Below are positions 1-10,011 of a stretch of DNA of 18,953 nt, one piece after another. The position numbers and the translations under genes were made by a program. Position 1 is the stretch's first letter. Each line of letters begins with the position of its first letter. The stretch is taken from contig WOGZ01000491.1 of assembly GCA_009733775.1 (NCBI GenBank), positions 1-18,953 on the forward strand. The letters run 5' to 3'. This stretch comes from Alectoria sarmentosa (lineage: Eukaryota > Ascomycota > Lecanoromycetes > Lecanorales > Parmeliaceae). The notes under the pieces were generated by a model, which had not been told where the DNA came from, did not search any database, and saw nothing but the letters and a program-made list of their open reading frames with translations.

Positions 1-649
1 TCGAAAAAATTTACATTATTCGTACGAAGATAAACAATTGTATATAATGTAAATAGTAGATATCTCATTCGAAATCGCAAATTCAAATTCAAAATCTGAA
101 TTTTTTTTTTTGGTCTTTGGTTTTGTCCTAGTTGTAACCGTCATTCGTCGTAAAAACGCGTGTTTTACATTAGTGCAAAACGTATCAAACACGTAATCGT
201 GCCACGCACTTAGCTCGCCAGCTCGCTATATTAGAAAATCTTTGCAAAGATTAGATAGAATAAATACCATTCCCAAGAACCGCTTTCTGCAGCTCTCAAG
301 ACAAAGCTTGAGTCATGGTCGGTCTTGCACGCTATAGCACTCGAACACGACCAGGAACCGCGTTTGCTTGTGTTGTGACGACTTCAAACCACGCGGACGA
401 TGAGAATGAACAGCTCTTACGCGGAAATGCTAATTCCCAGCAGCCATGCGGCTTCAGGGCTATATCGAGGGTTCATGTTTAGGACCGTGGTGGCAAGAGT
501 GAAGAGCACGATGACCGTCGATTTAGGCATTCCGATCAATCGTGCGATATATGTTTCCGATTTTTGGCAACGCCTTGGGCAAGGATGTAGATGCTCTGAT
601 TCTGGGGAGCGGTATTGCTAGAACGATGTTCCATAGAGTATTTGCAACG
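1..649. other. AT-rich leading stretch, no gene seen
   Basis: The first 260 bases are AT-rich, with a T10 run near 100-110 and direct ATTCAAATTCAAA-type repeats around 80-95. An ACGCGT hexamer (an MluI cell-cycle-box-like site) lies near 156-161, but a single hexamer means little. The open frame at 400-621 has no family resemblance and no splice support, so I do not call it a gene. Confidence 0.5.
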
Positions 650-1860
650 GCATACTGCCCTCACCAAGGATGGCGACCAACTACGATGTGAAAGGCTACC
701 GCGATATTGGATCCATGCGCCATGCCCTGTGGCTGCCTTCCAATTGTTTCGGAGCGTGACGGGAACTCTTTCCGCTGCTCGGTCTTTTGCTTCATGCTTG
801 CGTCTACAAAAAGAACGGCAAAAGTGGCCCGAATTAATCTGTAGCCAGTTTCATTGCAACTAACTCTTTCAAGTCTGACAGGTGGCCTCGTCCATTTCAA
901 GCGCAGCTCGAACTCGTCGTAAGCCGGCAGGTCGTTTTCGGTGTCCACTAGCTAGCATCAAGATGGCTAGCTTCTAAAACGTACAAAGATTAGAAAGATG
1001 TATGAGGACGGTATGTGAGGTGTTGCGCGGCTAGCGTTTAGACCGAGTGATCCCACAAGCTTCCAGCCCAGACTCTCCGCACTGAAGGCTCCAGGTTGGT
1101 TGCGAGCGCGGAAGTTCGAACTAAGTCTTCATCCCAGACTTCATCAAGTGTCCCAGTCCCATTATTACCAACAGATCTCTTGCCTTCTTCGTGCCCTGGC
1201 ATTCTCTCTTTCAAAAGGATCAGGGGTACTGTAGCTTTTCCATCTCTCCTCCACGACATAACGGTGGCAAGCGTCCTATTCGCCAAGTCTTGCACAACCA
1301 ACCCCATGCTCTCATTTTATGTTTTCTCTGGTACGAGAGGCTATCCAGCACCATATCGAACCTCATAGACAGTGTGTAGATGGTGCATCTTTTCCTCGAA
1401 CGCCCATCTTCCGATAATTCGTAGCATCCTGTCACCATGAAGCCTTGCCAGCTTTCCCCAATCCTTTGACGATTATCACGTTGCGCTGCTTCACATTCCA
1501 AGAGCATATGCCAGCAGGCTGAGCAGGCCCGTCGGGTGCCGTAGGAGCTTGAGGGACTAGGCTTGCATGTGCGGGGAGAGGGACGGAGAGGGCAGGTATA
1601 GAGGGGCCTTGGGAACTATGAGGATGAAACTGTAGCTGGTAACAGGCTGTTGAATTCTGGGCTGGATTTTGCAGAGGGGGCGGAATAGACTCTACACTGT
1701 AGTCTCTATACTGTAGATCATGTACTACGTAGAACTGAACTGATCCGCAAAGGCCGCGTCTTGGCTCGCTGTGGATAAACGTTTCCCCGGATACCGACTC
1801 ATGGTGGCGAATCATTTTCCATCCCTCGTCTACTGTGCACACTCGATCTTTCCTGCGTCT
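650..1860 (-). other. coding-like fragments of an unidentified minus-strand gene or relic
   Basis: Several minus-strand segments have protein-like composition. One is an open frame at 1432-1842, rich in Pro/Ala in its middle and basic near its start, and continuing upstream of 1842 to about 1860. A second, at about 1342-1430, reads RIIGRWAFEEKMHHLHTVYE. A third, at about 880-946, reads ENDLPAYDEFELRLKWTRPP and lies just after an acceptor-like TAG. They are in different frames, so introns or frameshifts would be needed to join them. I could not find a set of splice sites giving a convincing single protein, and I recognise no domain. It may be a decayed gene or a real gene whose introns I mis-see. 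Confidence 0.2.
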
Positions 1861-2539
1861 CGATGCTAAAAACCTGGAAGTCTACAATAGGATTTAGTCA
1901 TATTTTCAGAAAGTGAGAACGAGAAAGGCATTCCTTAGACCAGCATTGTGTGCGATGAAATGTGCTAAGTTGCCAACAGATGTGGTGGCAATAGCGGAGC
2001 ATTGAAAGCTTGATCGTTGAGCAAGACCTGGTTCTCACTCGGCCCGTGACGCCCTCTTACCGTCGGACTCTAGTTGATCGAAAATTATTTTGTATATATG
2101 CTTTCGGGCTTCGCAAGCCTCGTCAAGTCTATATCGTGCCTTTCCTTTGCCTTCTTTAGCTTTCGGTTACAGCAATATCTGAGGTCTCTGCCGGAAGTCT
2201 CCTTTTACACAAGCTTGTGGTGTTAACAAGACTCTGGAAAGTTTGATGACCACTAGGCTCTTTCATATGTCTTGGCTTCAGTCTCAGAGGCAGCCATCCA
2301 GCCACTCACGCCTTCAATGATTTCACGCTGACAAAATGCAACGGGACCATGGCATCTGCACCATTGGCTTCCGCATTGATCCGTGCTCTCCCATTGCTGC
2401 CCTGAATGAATCGTCCAGAGACATGAAGGCTCATCTCCTTTGGGGGTTGAGTGCAGCGTGGACTCCGTGCTTCTTTCTTCTTTTCATCTTGTACCGTCTT
2501 TACTATCTATTCTTCTATCGTCAAGGTAGTTGCGACAGA

Positions 2540-4199
2540 ATGTCTTTTTCGTCATCTTCAGCGGTGTCTCTACCTCCTGACATCAGTCGCGGGTATCAAC
2601 TTCTCGCAGTGCAGTGGTCGATAGTCTCTGTTGCAGTCATCCTAGTGTGCTTACGGTTCTGTATTCGAGGCCTGCTTCGAAAGAAAGTGAGAGCGGATGA
2701 TTACACGATTTTGGCATCTCTGGTATGAATCTGTCCAAATCGGATGCTTTCGACGGTTCTCTTACTGACGGCGTTGAAGGCATGCGCTCTCGCGCTGAGT
2801 ATCTTGGCCACCTTTCAAGTTCGGAACGGTTTTGGTCGAAACATTCAGTACCTTGATCCTACCCAGATAAAGAACATCATGCGAGATATGTTTGTCGCAA
2901 TATTGTTCAGCCTTACTGGCACATTCTTTGTCAGGATCTCCGTTTGCCTCTTCATTCTGCAGCTTCTGCCTTTCACTAAGAGATTCTTCCGATGGTAAGT
3001 CATTTCCTCGGCGTTCATCCAGAAGATCAAATGTGTCTCTTCTTGTGTTTGGTGAACAATGCCCAGACCGTGACTGCATTACAGGTGGACCTACGGGCTT
3101 ATGGTCTTCTTCGCCATCATCACAACAGCCACGTTTATCTGCGTGTGCTTTCAATGCATCCCAATCCAAGGATTTTGGGACAAAAGCATCAATGCTCGAT
3201 GCATATCACTACTCGTGATCGCTAAGATCAACGAAGCACATGGCGGTAAAAAACCCACAATAGCCTATTTTCCAGCGATAGCTCACCCGAAGACAGCATT
3301 TTCGGTTTTCATGGACATTCTCTGCGTCCTTCTTCCTATCATGGTGTTTCGGAAAGTTCAGATGAGCTGGCAAGATAAGCTGGCGGTGTTTACTCTGCTA
3401 GGGCTTGGCCTTCTGTGAGGAAATCCGAGCCCTCTGGGAGAAGCCCAATTGACTTTGACACCCTCACAGTACCGCGGGGGCAGCTGCTGCGAAGACCGCC
3501 TTGTTTAATTTTGGGGACAACAATATTACTTGTTAGCATCGCTCCCGATGATATGGTCGAAGCGTCTGATAAACATGCAGGGAACGCAATTCCGAATGTG
3601 ATGTGGGCTTGGTGAGTACCCCTTGTGCAAACGCTCCTAATGTTGCTTACCATTGGACTAATCCAGGCGCTAGCCTCGAACAGAATATCGGCATCATCGT
3701 GGCATCCATACCAGCCCTCCGCCAACTCTTTACCATGTTCAAGAAACAACGCAATCCGCAACACTCGCACTCCTCCGAAAAGCCCTTTGCAGGAGCTAGC
3801 CCCTTCATCACATCACCGCTAAGCCCGTTGACTGAAGAACAGCAGACCGGCCACATCCCATCCCCTAATTCACCAGCGGGCAGTATTACAAAGACCATGG
3901 AGATAAAACTAGATGTGGACAATGGAGATATGTCAAATGCCACAATGAGCATGGTGCCCCGGTTGGAGCCTATAAAAGTGCCACTGGAGAAGGCACAGCG
4001 TGGTAAGGGTCAAAAAAATGCGAAGGCGAAGGAGCGTAATGAAATACCGGGGTGTAATAGGAAGTGGGTGTGTAACAAGAAGCGGGAGTGCAATACAAAG
4101 TGGGAGCAAAGGCGTGAAAGTAGGCCAACCTTGGGGAATCTGGCCGTGCTGGGGTACTCGTGCAACATCGAGGGAGGATCCCCCAAGCTTACAGTGTAG
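2540..4199 (+). CDS. rhodopsin-domain (PTH11/SAT4-like) seven-transmembrane protein, six exons
   Basis: Predicted plasma-membrane protein of the fungal rhodopsin-domain family, which includes PTH11-type receptor-like proteins; no ligand can be inferred. The exons I assembled are 2540-2722, 2780-2994, 3085-3414, 3470-3531, 3581-3611 and 3674-4199; the phases close exactly to 448 residues. Hallmarks in order: PPDISRGYQLLAVQW before TM1 (residues about 12-43), RADDYTIL (51-58), the TM3/TM4 region with RRFF-like FFRWWTYG (131-137), CFQCIPIQGFWDKSINARC, MDILCVLLPI, and TWNAIPNVMWACLEQNIGII, which is rebuilt across two introns and continues ASIPALRQLF. All introns are GT-AG, 49-90 nt. The start at 2540 fits the family length; in-frame ATGs at 2336 and 2424 would add an extra hydrophobic segment and are less likely. 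The loop after INARC is about 20 residues longer than usual, so an additional intron (for example 3215-3292, in frame) may be missed. The roughly 155-residue tail is basic and carries a three-copy CNxKxx repeat. A TATA-like TATATAT lies at 2093-2099. Confidence 0.88.
4053..4106 (+). repeat. three 18-bp tandem units encoding CNxKxx in the receptor tail
   Basis: Units at 4053-4070, 4071-4088 and 4089-4106 encode CNRKWV, CNKKRE and CNTKWE (residues 401-418 of the rhodopsin-domain protein). The Cys, Asn and Lys positions are invariant. The units differ at several bases, so this is an older duplication kept in frame. Confidence 0.7.
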
Positions 4200-5656
4200 G
4201 TGAATAATCAACGTGGAGGTAGTGGAGAAACGGAAAGTAGAGATTGTCAGATCTCCAATAAAGGGCGGAAGCCGTACCCAAGCATTTGCAAAGCTCACGG
4301 TCCGCTAGGGTACACCACGGCTCTTCGCGATCGGATTGTCTAAGTTCCTCCACTACTAGCTACTAGAGCACTAGCGAACACGATTTCTGATGCTCGCTCC
4401 AGTGGGTCAGTGGCTACGCTGTGGATCATGAACGTGTGCGTCCAGAGCGAATTCGATCTTACGACTGTTGTGTGCAAGACTTCGTCTCGCTGTCTACTGA
4501 GCGTTCACACTTTTCATCCACATTTCCCAATCAAGTCATGCCTCTTGCCGAATTAAAATACAACACTCCTCGCAGAACAAACGTTTCGAGTCATCTGCCC
4601 GCAACTTTTATGTCCTACCACAATCTCCTCCTCGGTCCTTTTGAGCTCTTCGGACATTCCGACTTTGTGGGCAGATGTTATGCCCTCGACATCAGGCGTC
4701 AATCCTCCAGATGGAATCATCCATGATTGCGTCAATGTGGAAACTTTTAAACACATGTTTAGTAGCCATATCAGTATACATATTAAAAGCCACAGAACCA
4801 ACTTCGGCCAATCGTCCATCCCCAGCTCCACCAACGCTAAAAGACCGATCCTCGACTTCGTGATCATTCTAATCTTTAGAAACCGCTTTTCAGGCGATCC
4901 AGCCACGGAACTGTCCTAGCAAATCGTCCAGCCGTGCCTCTCTTACTCTGCATGAAGTGTGTCAAACCGTGTGGCGTAAAGTAGGGTTACTTCCGCGGTG
5001 TCTATAGCGGATGATTTCCTCTGACGTTGTGAGTGCTCTCACGTCAGCCAGCAGTCTGATGTCCTGTACTTACCACCAGCTCATGGTCGATGTGGCATTA
5101 GGGTGAGGACAAAGATATCGCCAGCTGCGGCTAGATAGCTTGATTGATGGTGCAGCAAGCAAGCTGCTTTTTGGCACGGGTTGTGGATTTGGGAATGAGG
5201 GCGTTTCGGTTGGTGAGAACAGGTGCCAAAGCGAATACATACAGCATTTGGGTATAGCATGTTCGCTATTCATGCGAAACCAGATGCCAGGACTGGACTT
5301 ACCGTCCGAGTAACGAGGGGAGCTTAGACAGTGTTGCTTGTAGGCTCGAAATGAATGTTGGGCAATGTGATTTATAGTTCCTCAGCAAGTATCATTTGGT
5401 AAAAAAACAATGTTGCGCTCGAATGGAAGAACAAAGGAGGAAATATGCATGAATTTGAACTGAGTCTAAAGTTACCTTGGCATGTCATCGCAGATTGAAA
5501 TGCTACATTCACTGCCGCCGGTACGCTCCAATCAAGCCAGCAAACCTGAAGCTGCCCGATTTCGCCTTTCTCAAACTTGCGGATCTCGACTGACGCTTCC
5601 CAACTCCATCGACTCCGCCTTCTGCGTCCCCAACACAATTACTATCGACGACCCTC
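4200..5656. other. intergenic region between two convergent genes
   Basis: This stretch holds the 3' flanks of the rhodopsin-domain gene (+) and the zinc-finger gene (-). The longest frame, on the minus strand at 4553-4906, begins with GTG and has a leucine/isoleucine-rich segment but no family resemblance, so I do not call it. I see no RNA gene or mobile element here. Confidence 0.5.
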
Positions 5657-6803
5657 TCACCCCTCCTCCTCCGCCACGATCCTCAAATCCGTAAGATGCA
5701 TATCGGCATAGAACTTGCAATTCGTCTGATGACAAGTCGGCACGGGGCAATGATGACCGGCATAGCAAATCGGATCCCGACAAGCGTTCGACTGCCGGCA
5801 CGGAAGGCCGCGCGCCAAGTACCGAAGCCCATTCAGCTGCTCGGCGTCGAGTCGGCCGTCATGGCGGGCGGTGCAGCGGTTGTCCGGGCATTCGCCGCGG
5901 AGGTAGTGATAGTTGCAGTACTTTTTGTGCCGGAGCCAGGAGATGACGGATTCCATCGGTCGGATGGGAGGGTCGACCCGCTGACCGCAGGCGTTTCGGA
6001 AGATGACGGGCTTCGGTCTGGCCACGTGGGGCCGATGCTCGGCGTCGCGGAATAGGCCTTGGAATGAGCATTGCTGTAGGTTGGGTAGGAGGCGGGTCAG
6101 GCTTTGCGCGCCCCGTGAGTTCTTGAAGAGCATCAATTTTTCCGTCGCTGGTTTGTTGTCTTTTAGGACTTTGGTGACGCTGTCGTCGATGACACTTCCA
6201 TAGAGGATGAGTTTACAGTGGGGATCCGAGAGGTTGACTTTGAGGGTGTCCGCGAGGCCTGTAGTGTGATTGTCAGTATCGCTCGCCTGTCAAATGTATA
6301 TATATCGGCTTACTGCGCCCTCGATACGCCGGTATGCTTATTTCGTCCTCAGTCGGAACGAACTCAACCAGAGACTCGACGCTGTTGAAGCCTTGAAGGA
6401 ACCAGCCAAAGTTGACGCGGCTCGGTATGATATTTGCATCATAGTAAGCATCGCTGAGCCATTCTGGATTCCCCAAAATGCGGACCGTCAATGGCATCAC
6501 CTCATAATCCCATCTGAGCAGCCATTCTCCGATGGCGTGCGTCAATGCCGTGGCGGCTTCTTTCCCTCCGTTGTAGTCATGACAAACGAACTTATCCAGA
6601 AACTAGCATGGCGCTTGGAGTCAGCAACCCATTTCATAATCCAAAGGACACCGAGAAAATTTTACCTGGAAGCAATTTCCGTTGATGAGGACCGAGACAA
6701 AAGCATTCGGATCGCCTTCCATGCGTTCATCATCCCTTGAATGTTTTCCAAGGGATGACATTTTCTCGGCAGAGGTCAAGAATCGTATCTTCCGTGGGGA
6801 CAT
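5657..6803 (-). CDS. DUF7923-type tandem CCCH zinc-finger protein, three exons
   Basis: Likely nucleic-acid-binding protein of a fungal family often annotated as CCCH zinc finger DNA-binding protein; RNA binding is equally possible. The minus-strand exons are 6666-6803, 6314-6602 and 5657-6258, separated by GT-AG introns of 63 and 55 nt, giving 342 residues. The N-terminal half matches the DUF7923 pattern: FVSVLINGNCFQ (35-46, split at an intron), then FLDKFVCHDYNGGKEAATAL, and later a segment with CKLILYGSVIDDSV that resembles the family's conserved strand. The C-terminal third has three zinc clusters: C257-x8-C266-x4-C271-x3-H275, C296-x5-C302-x4-C307-x3-H311, and C313-x4-C318-x4-C323-x6-H330. 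The protein ends 12 residues after the last His. Family members commonly have a longer, coiled-coil N-terminus; here only about 34 residues precede the domain. ATG codons at 6761 and 6722 are alternative starts, and an unrecognised upstream exon within 6804-6924 is possible. Confidence 0.85.
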
Positions 6804-8796
6804 TGGGAGCCAGTTTCTCGATTGTCTGTTTAAGAATAGAAATAATTGAGAGAGATGGAGCAGCTGCAGTGGTTGTGTTTAGCGGCGTATGACAAGTAAC
6901 AAGGAAAATGTTATGCGGGGACATTGAAGGTGTTGAGACCCCTTAGGAAAAGAGAAGACGGGCGAGTAAGATAATTGTGGTGCAGAATTATACGCCAAGT
7001 CCAGTGCAAAGAGCGGCATCTCCAAGGCTACAGAAAACTCACGTGTCATTCATTTACTGACAGCTGTACAAGTCACGAGCTCTGACAGAGGTCATTTCAA
7101 GATTACTGGTGGTGAGGTTTCACGGGTGACCGTTTGATACCCAACAAATCGGCGTTTCTTCGGCGGCGCCCTCATGTCAAGTAGTGATAATGTCTCAGAC
7201 AGAAAAGTGGCACATAGTAGAAGACAGAAGAAATGCCTTCAGGAAGCCTTCCAGTTTTCGATGTCGCAAAAGAGTCTGTGCCACTCCCCCCCCTATTGCT
7301 TTGTTTGCTCCGAAGCCTGTCAGATTACCAAACACACAGAAATGTTCAACACCCCGCTTGTTCTCCTTGTCACAGATTGCCCCGCGCACGACTGATCACA
7401 ATCCAGCCAACTGAATTTGCAAAGACTTTGTATATTCCCCCTATTCTTTTGCATTCAAGTGTCTGAAACAAAGGAGCATGCGGGTAGCCGTGATTAAGGC
7501 GATTATGATTGGGATCCTGCGATTCCATGCGCAACTTACGACTTGTTGATTACTTCAGATTACCACAATGCAATATAACATTTCATGGAACATGAGTGAC
7601 TCGTCGCTGTCGAGAAACAGCTTGGTAGGCATTCTCATCTATCATTTCCTTGAACGCGACGTCTGCCTAATCAGACCTGCATGCAGGTTTCCGAGATTAT
7701 GCAGGACACCAGCATCGGGCAGGTCGCGGCTCAATCCATTCGCTGAAAGGGCAGTGTCGGCCCGCCGGGGCCTCAATCGACGAGCCAATTAAGATTTTGA
7801 AGAGAACTTTGGCACCCCCAAATCTCCAGCCAGCTATTGGAAGGTAGTTGTAGTGGGGGTTTTTGGGACCTTGCAGATGCGGGGAAGGCACCTTCCCTAA
7901 ATATGCCTCTTACTTGTATTACTACTGCCAAGCTTCCCGATGATGAGACGGATGCTTCGGGCTACTGTGAAATACAGTGCGTGGTTTCAGGATGCACTTA
8001 CACAGCCTGGCTTTACTTTACTGCCGGTTCTAAGAACCTTGCCAACAACTTGCCACCAGGGTAGTTGTCACAAAGAGCAGCAAGTCAGAGGTCATGTTCA
8101 TTCGCCACCCGTGTCTATACTTTGCAAAGAGTAATGCGAGAAGCTCCCATTTCCCCTTTTGAAGTGCATAATCCACAACACATAATTGAACCAAAATCCC
8201 GCACTGGTGTCGACGAACAGCAAGCTGCGTCGCGAGTATAAACGAACTCCTGGCTGTTCTCTTCCCACCCAGTCGTTCCAACCACTCATCAGTCTACGAA
8301 TCAATATAGCGAGAATGTCACACTTGACATCTGCAAAGTTTGCGTCCAGACTCCCCATCCCAGTCGCAGAGCAGTCAGTTCGCGCCGAAGCAACGGATCG
8401 AATGTGGTGGCTGGGACCTTTGATAAAGCTCCTGGGAGCCATGCTGACATGCACATGCAGGCACCCTGCGGAATCTCCGTCTCTTTTACACGAATCGGCT
8501 TCGGAGCCGACCAAAAGACGGTTACGAGTCTCAGCGCCGGATTCTGGTACGTGCCCTACTTCTTTTCAGAGTGGCTCAAGCTTGAAGGAAGATCGCCGAC
8601 AAGGGTTTGATCTTTGTTTGGTCGTGAAGAGGTACGGTGTTCAATCGCAACCCCTGAATCTTACTGCCTCCCCGCCGATGGAAAACTCCGTCTACCCACA
8701 TCCGGGACGGCTGAGCTCCAAGCTCCGTTCTGCCCCAGTGCATTAGCAACTAGCGGTCTTTACAGAGGCTCACACGTGCAGTTCAAGCAGACCCCA
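6804..8796. other. gene-poor stretch without a supported gene
   Basis: Just upstream of the zinc-finger gene, a minus-strand frame at 6730-6924 could hold a missed first exon, but it is out of frame with the first called exon and no clean splice joins them. At 8236-8241 a TATAAA lies 74 bases before an ATG at 8315 that opens a plus-strand frame running to 8746. Its protein is low-quality and unlike any family I know, and another frame (about 8404-8600) looks equally coding. Nothing here is firm. Confidence 0.4.
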
Positions 8797-9141
8797 TCAA
8801 TTGTCGTCATGATCAATTCTCAGAAACACATCTTTCCCCAGCAGCCTCTCGATCTCAATGTTCGGAGTGAATTTCTCATACACTGCTCCCACTTTCAACC
8901 GCCCTAGTCTTTTCACACACTCCCGAGCGACAGCATGAGTCCGATGGTGCGGCAGCTGCCCGAATTCTGGACGTAATTGGGGCGTTCTTAAGAGAGTGGA
9001 CAGTAAGGTTTCGAAAATCTCGGAATGGTTGCGAGCGCAGAATTCACATCCAGATGTATCTGGTGTGTTCGAAAGTACTGTCCTGCCAATGGTGCATGAA
9101 ATGTCGTGACGCGAATGAGAACTGTCCTGCCAATGGTGCAT
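8797..9141 (-). CDS. hypothetical protein, coding-like ORF of about 114 codons
   Basis: I do not recognise this product. The minus-strand frame ends in a TGA at 8797. Its last 70 or so codons have gene-like composition (frequent GAG, GTG, CTG, AAA/AAG) and read like a folded protein, for example RECVKRLGRLKVGAVYEKF followed by TPNIEIERLLGKDVFLRI. The 5' part is weak: it runs through a 44-bp tandem duplication (9077-9164) and shows no convincing start. The true exon may begin after an acceptor such as TTGGCAG at about 9083. The region upstream (9165-9298, minus) could hold another exon. It may also be the 3' remnant of a broken gene. Confidence 0.33.
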   Translation of the reverse strand: MHHWQDSSHSRHDISCTIGRTVLSNTPDTSGCEFCARNHSEIFETLLSTLLRTPQLRPEFGQLPHHRTHAVARECVKRLGRLKVGAVYEKFTPNIEIERLLGKDVFLRIDHDDN

Positions 9142-9164
9142 GAGATGTTGTGAAGCGAGTGAGA
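9077..9164. repeat. two-copy 44-bp tandem duplication
   Basis: Copies at 9077-9120 and 9121-9164 start with ACTGTCCTGCCAATGGTGCA and differ at 4 of 44 positions (three transitions and one transversion). The duplication sits at the 5' end of the hypothetical minus-strand ORF. Confidence 0.85.
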
Positions 9165-10011
9165 ACTTTGAAGTAAGATGCTACCGGAAGACAGTAACGA
9201 ACAAGGCCAGATGATACAAAGCCAGCCGAGGCAATAGCTGCGGATGACGTTTCGAACACCCCAGTCTCAATGGAGATGGTTGAGTTTCCCCACCACATCC
9301 CCCTCCCATAGGCTCACAGGGAATCTAATTCCAACGTCTCCGCACGTCCATTCCGGTCCAGAGCCATATGCCATGGTGGTGAATTTGAAAATCTGATCTG
9401 ATTCGCGCTATGTATATAGGATACCAGGGTTACGTGGCCCAGAAACGAGTATAGTTGTATCGATGCAAGGAGACACACCTACCTATCTAGCAACTTTACC
9501 AGAGCGATGGAGAAGGAATCATAACGCCAACAACTCCCTCAGTCGTCGCTAAGCTTAGCCAAGTGCAAAGCGTGTGCAGAAAATGTATACGCTCTTCCTG
9601 AGTAAGATACTTGAGTACGCACTCTGATTGAGACTTACTTACTCTGAATTAAAGACACCAACTGCTACATAACATGCAATCTAGCAGCTTTCCCATTCTC
9701 GGACGCACGAGTCAAGCAGGTGAACCGATCTTTGAATAGCGGTAATGCACGAACCTGGTCAGTATCATGAAAATCTCTTGATCTTGGCCTTCGGAACCCG
9801 TCACCCGCACCGCGCGCTCCCTGAATCCCTTACATGAGTCGCGATGATTCTTATATCCATCCAAAGAGGTGAATCAGACCGCACCCTGAGCAAGACCAAT
9901 AACTATCTACGCTTTTACCAACACACCAATGTGCGCCTTTGGATTCGTCTTTGAGTGCATCTCCAACCGGCGTCAGCCCTGTCGTTGTCACGCCATCAGT
10001 TGTGTATAGGC
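9165..10011. other. gene-poor stretch without a supported feature
   Basis: A minus-strand frame at 9044-9298 and a shadow frame at 9851-10174 are open but have no supported product; the second overlaps the last exon of the next gene in another frame. Short TGAGTAAGATACTTGAGTA-like and ACTTACTTACTC motifs lie near 9598-9645. I see no RNA gene or transposon. Confidence 0.4.

Noticed and set aside
2336..2539. N-terminal extension of the rhodopsin-domain protein with an extra membrane-like segment
   Set aside because: The family has seven segments starting just after the ATG at 2540, and the extension looks like a pyrimidine-rich 5' leader.
4553..4906. Minus-strand frame with a hydrophobic segment
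   Set aside because: It starts with GTG, has no homology signal, and the hydrophobic run is explained by AT-rich antisense sequence.
8186..8746. 186-codon plus-strand frame with a TATAAA upstream of an internal ATG at 8315
   Set aside because: The product resembles no family, overlapping frames on both strands look equally good, and no splice model improved it.
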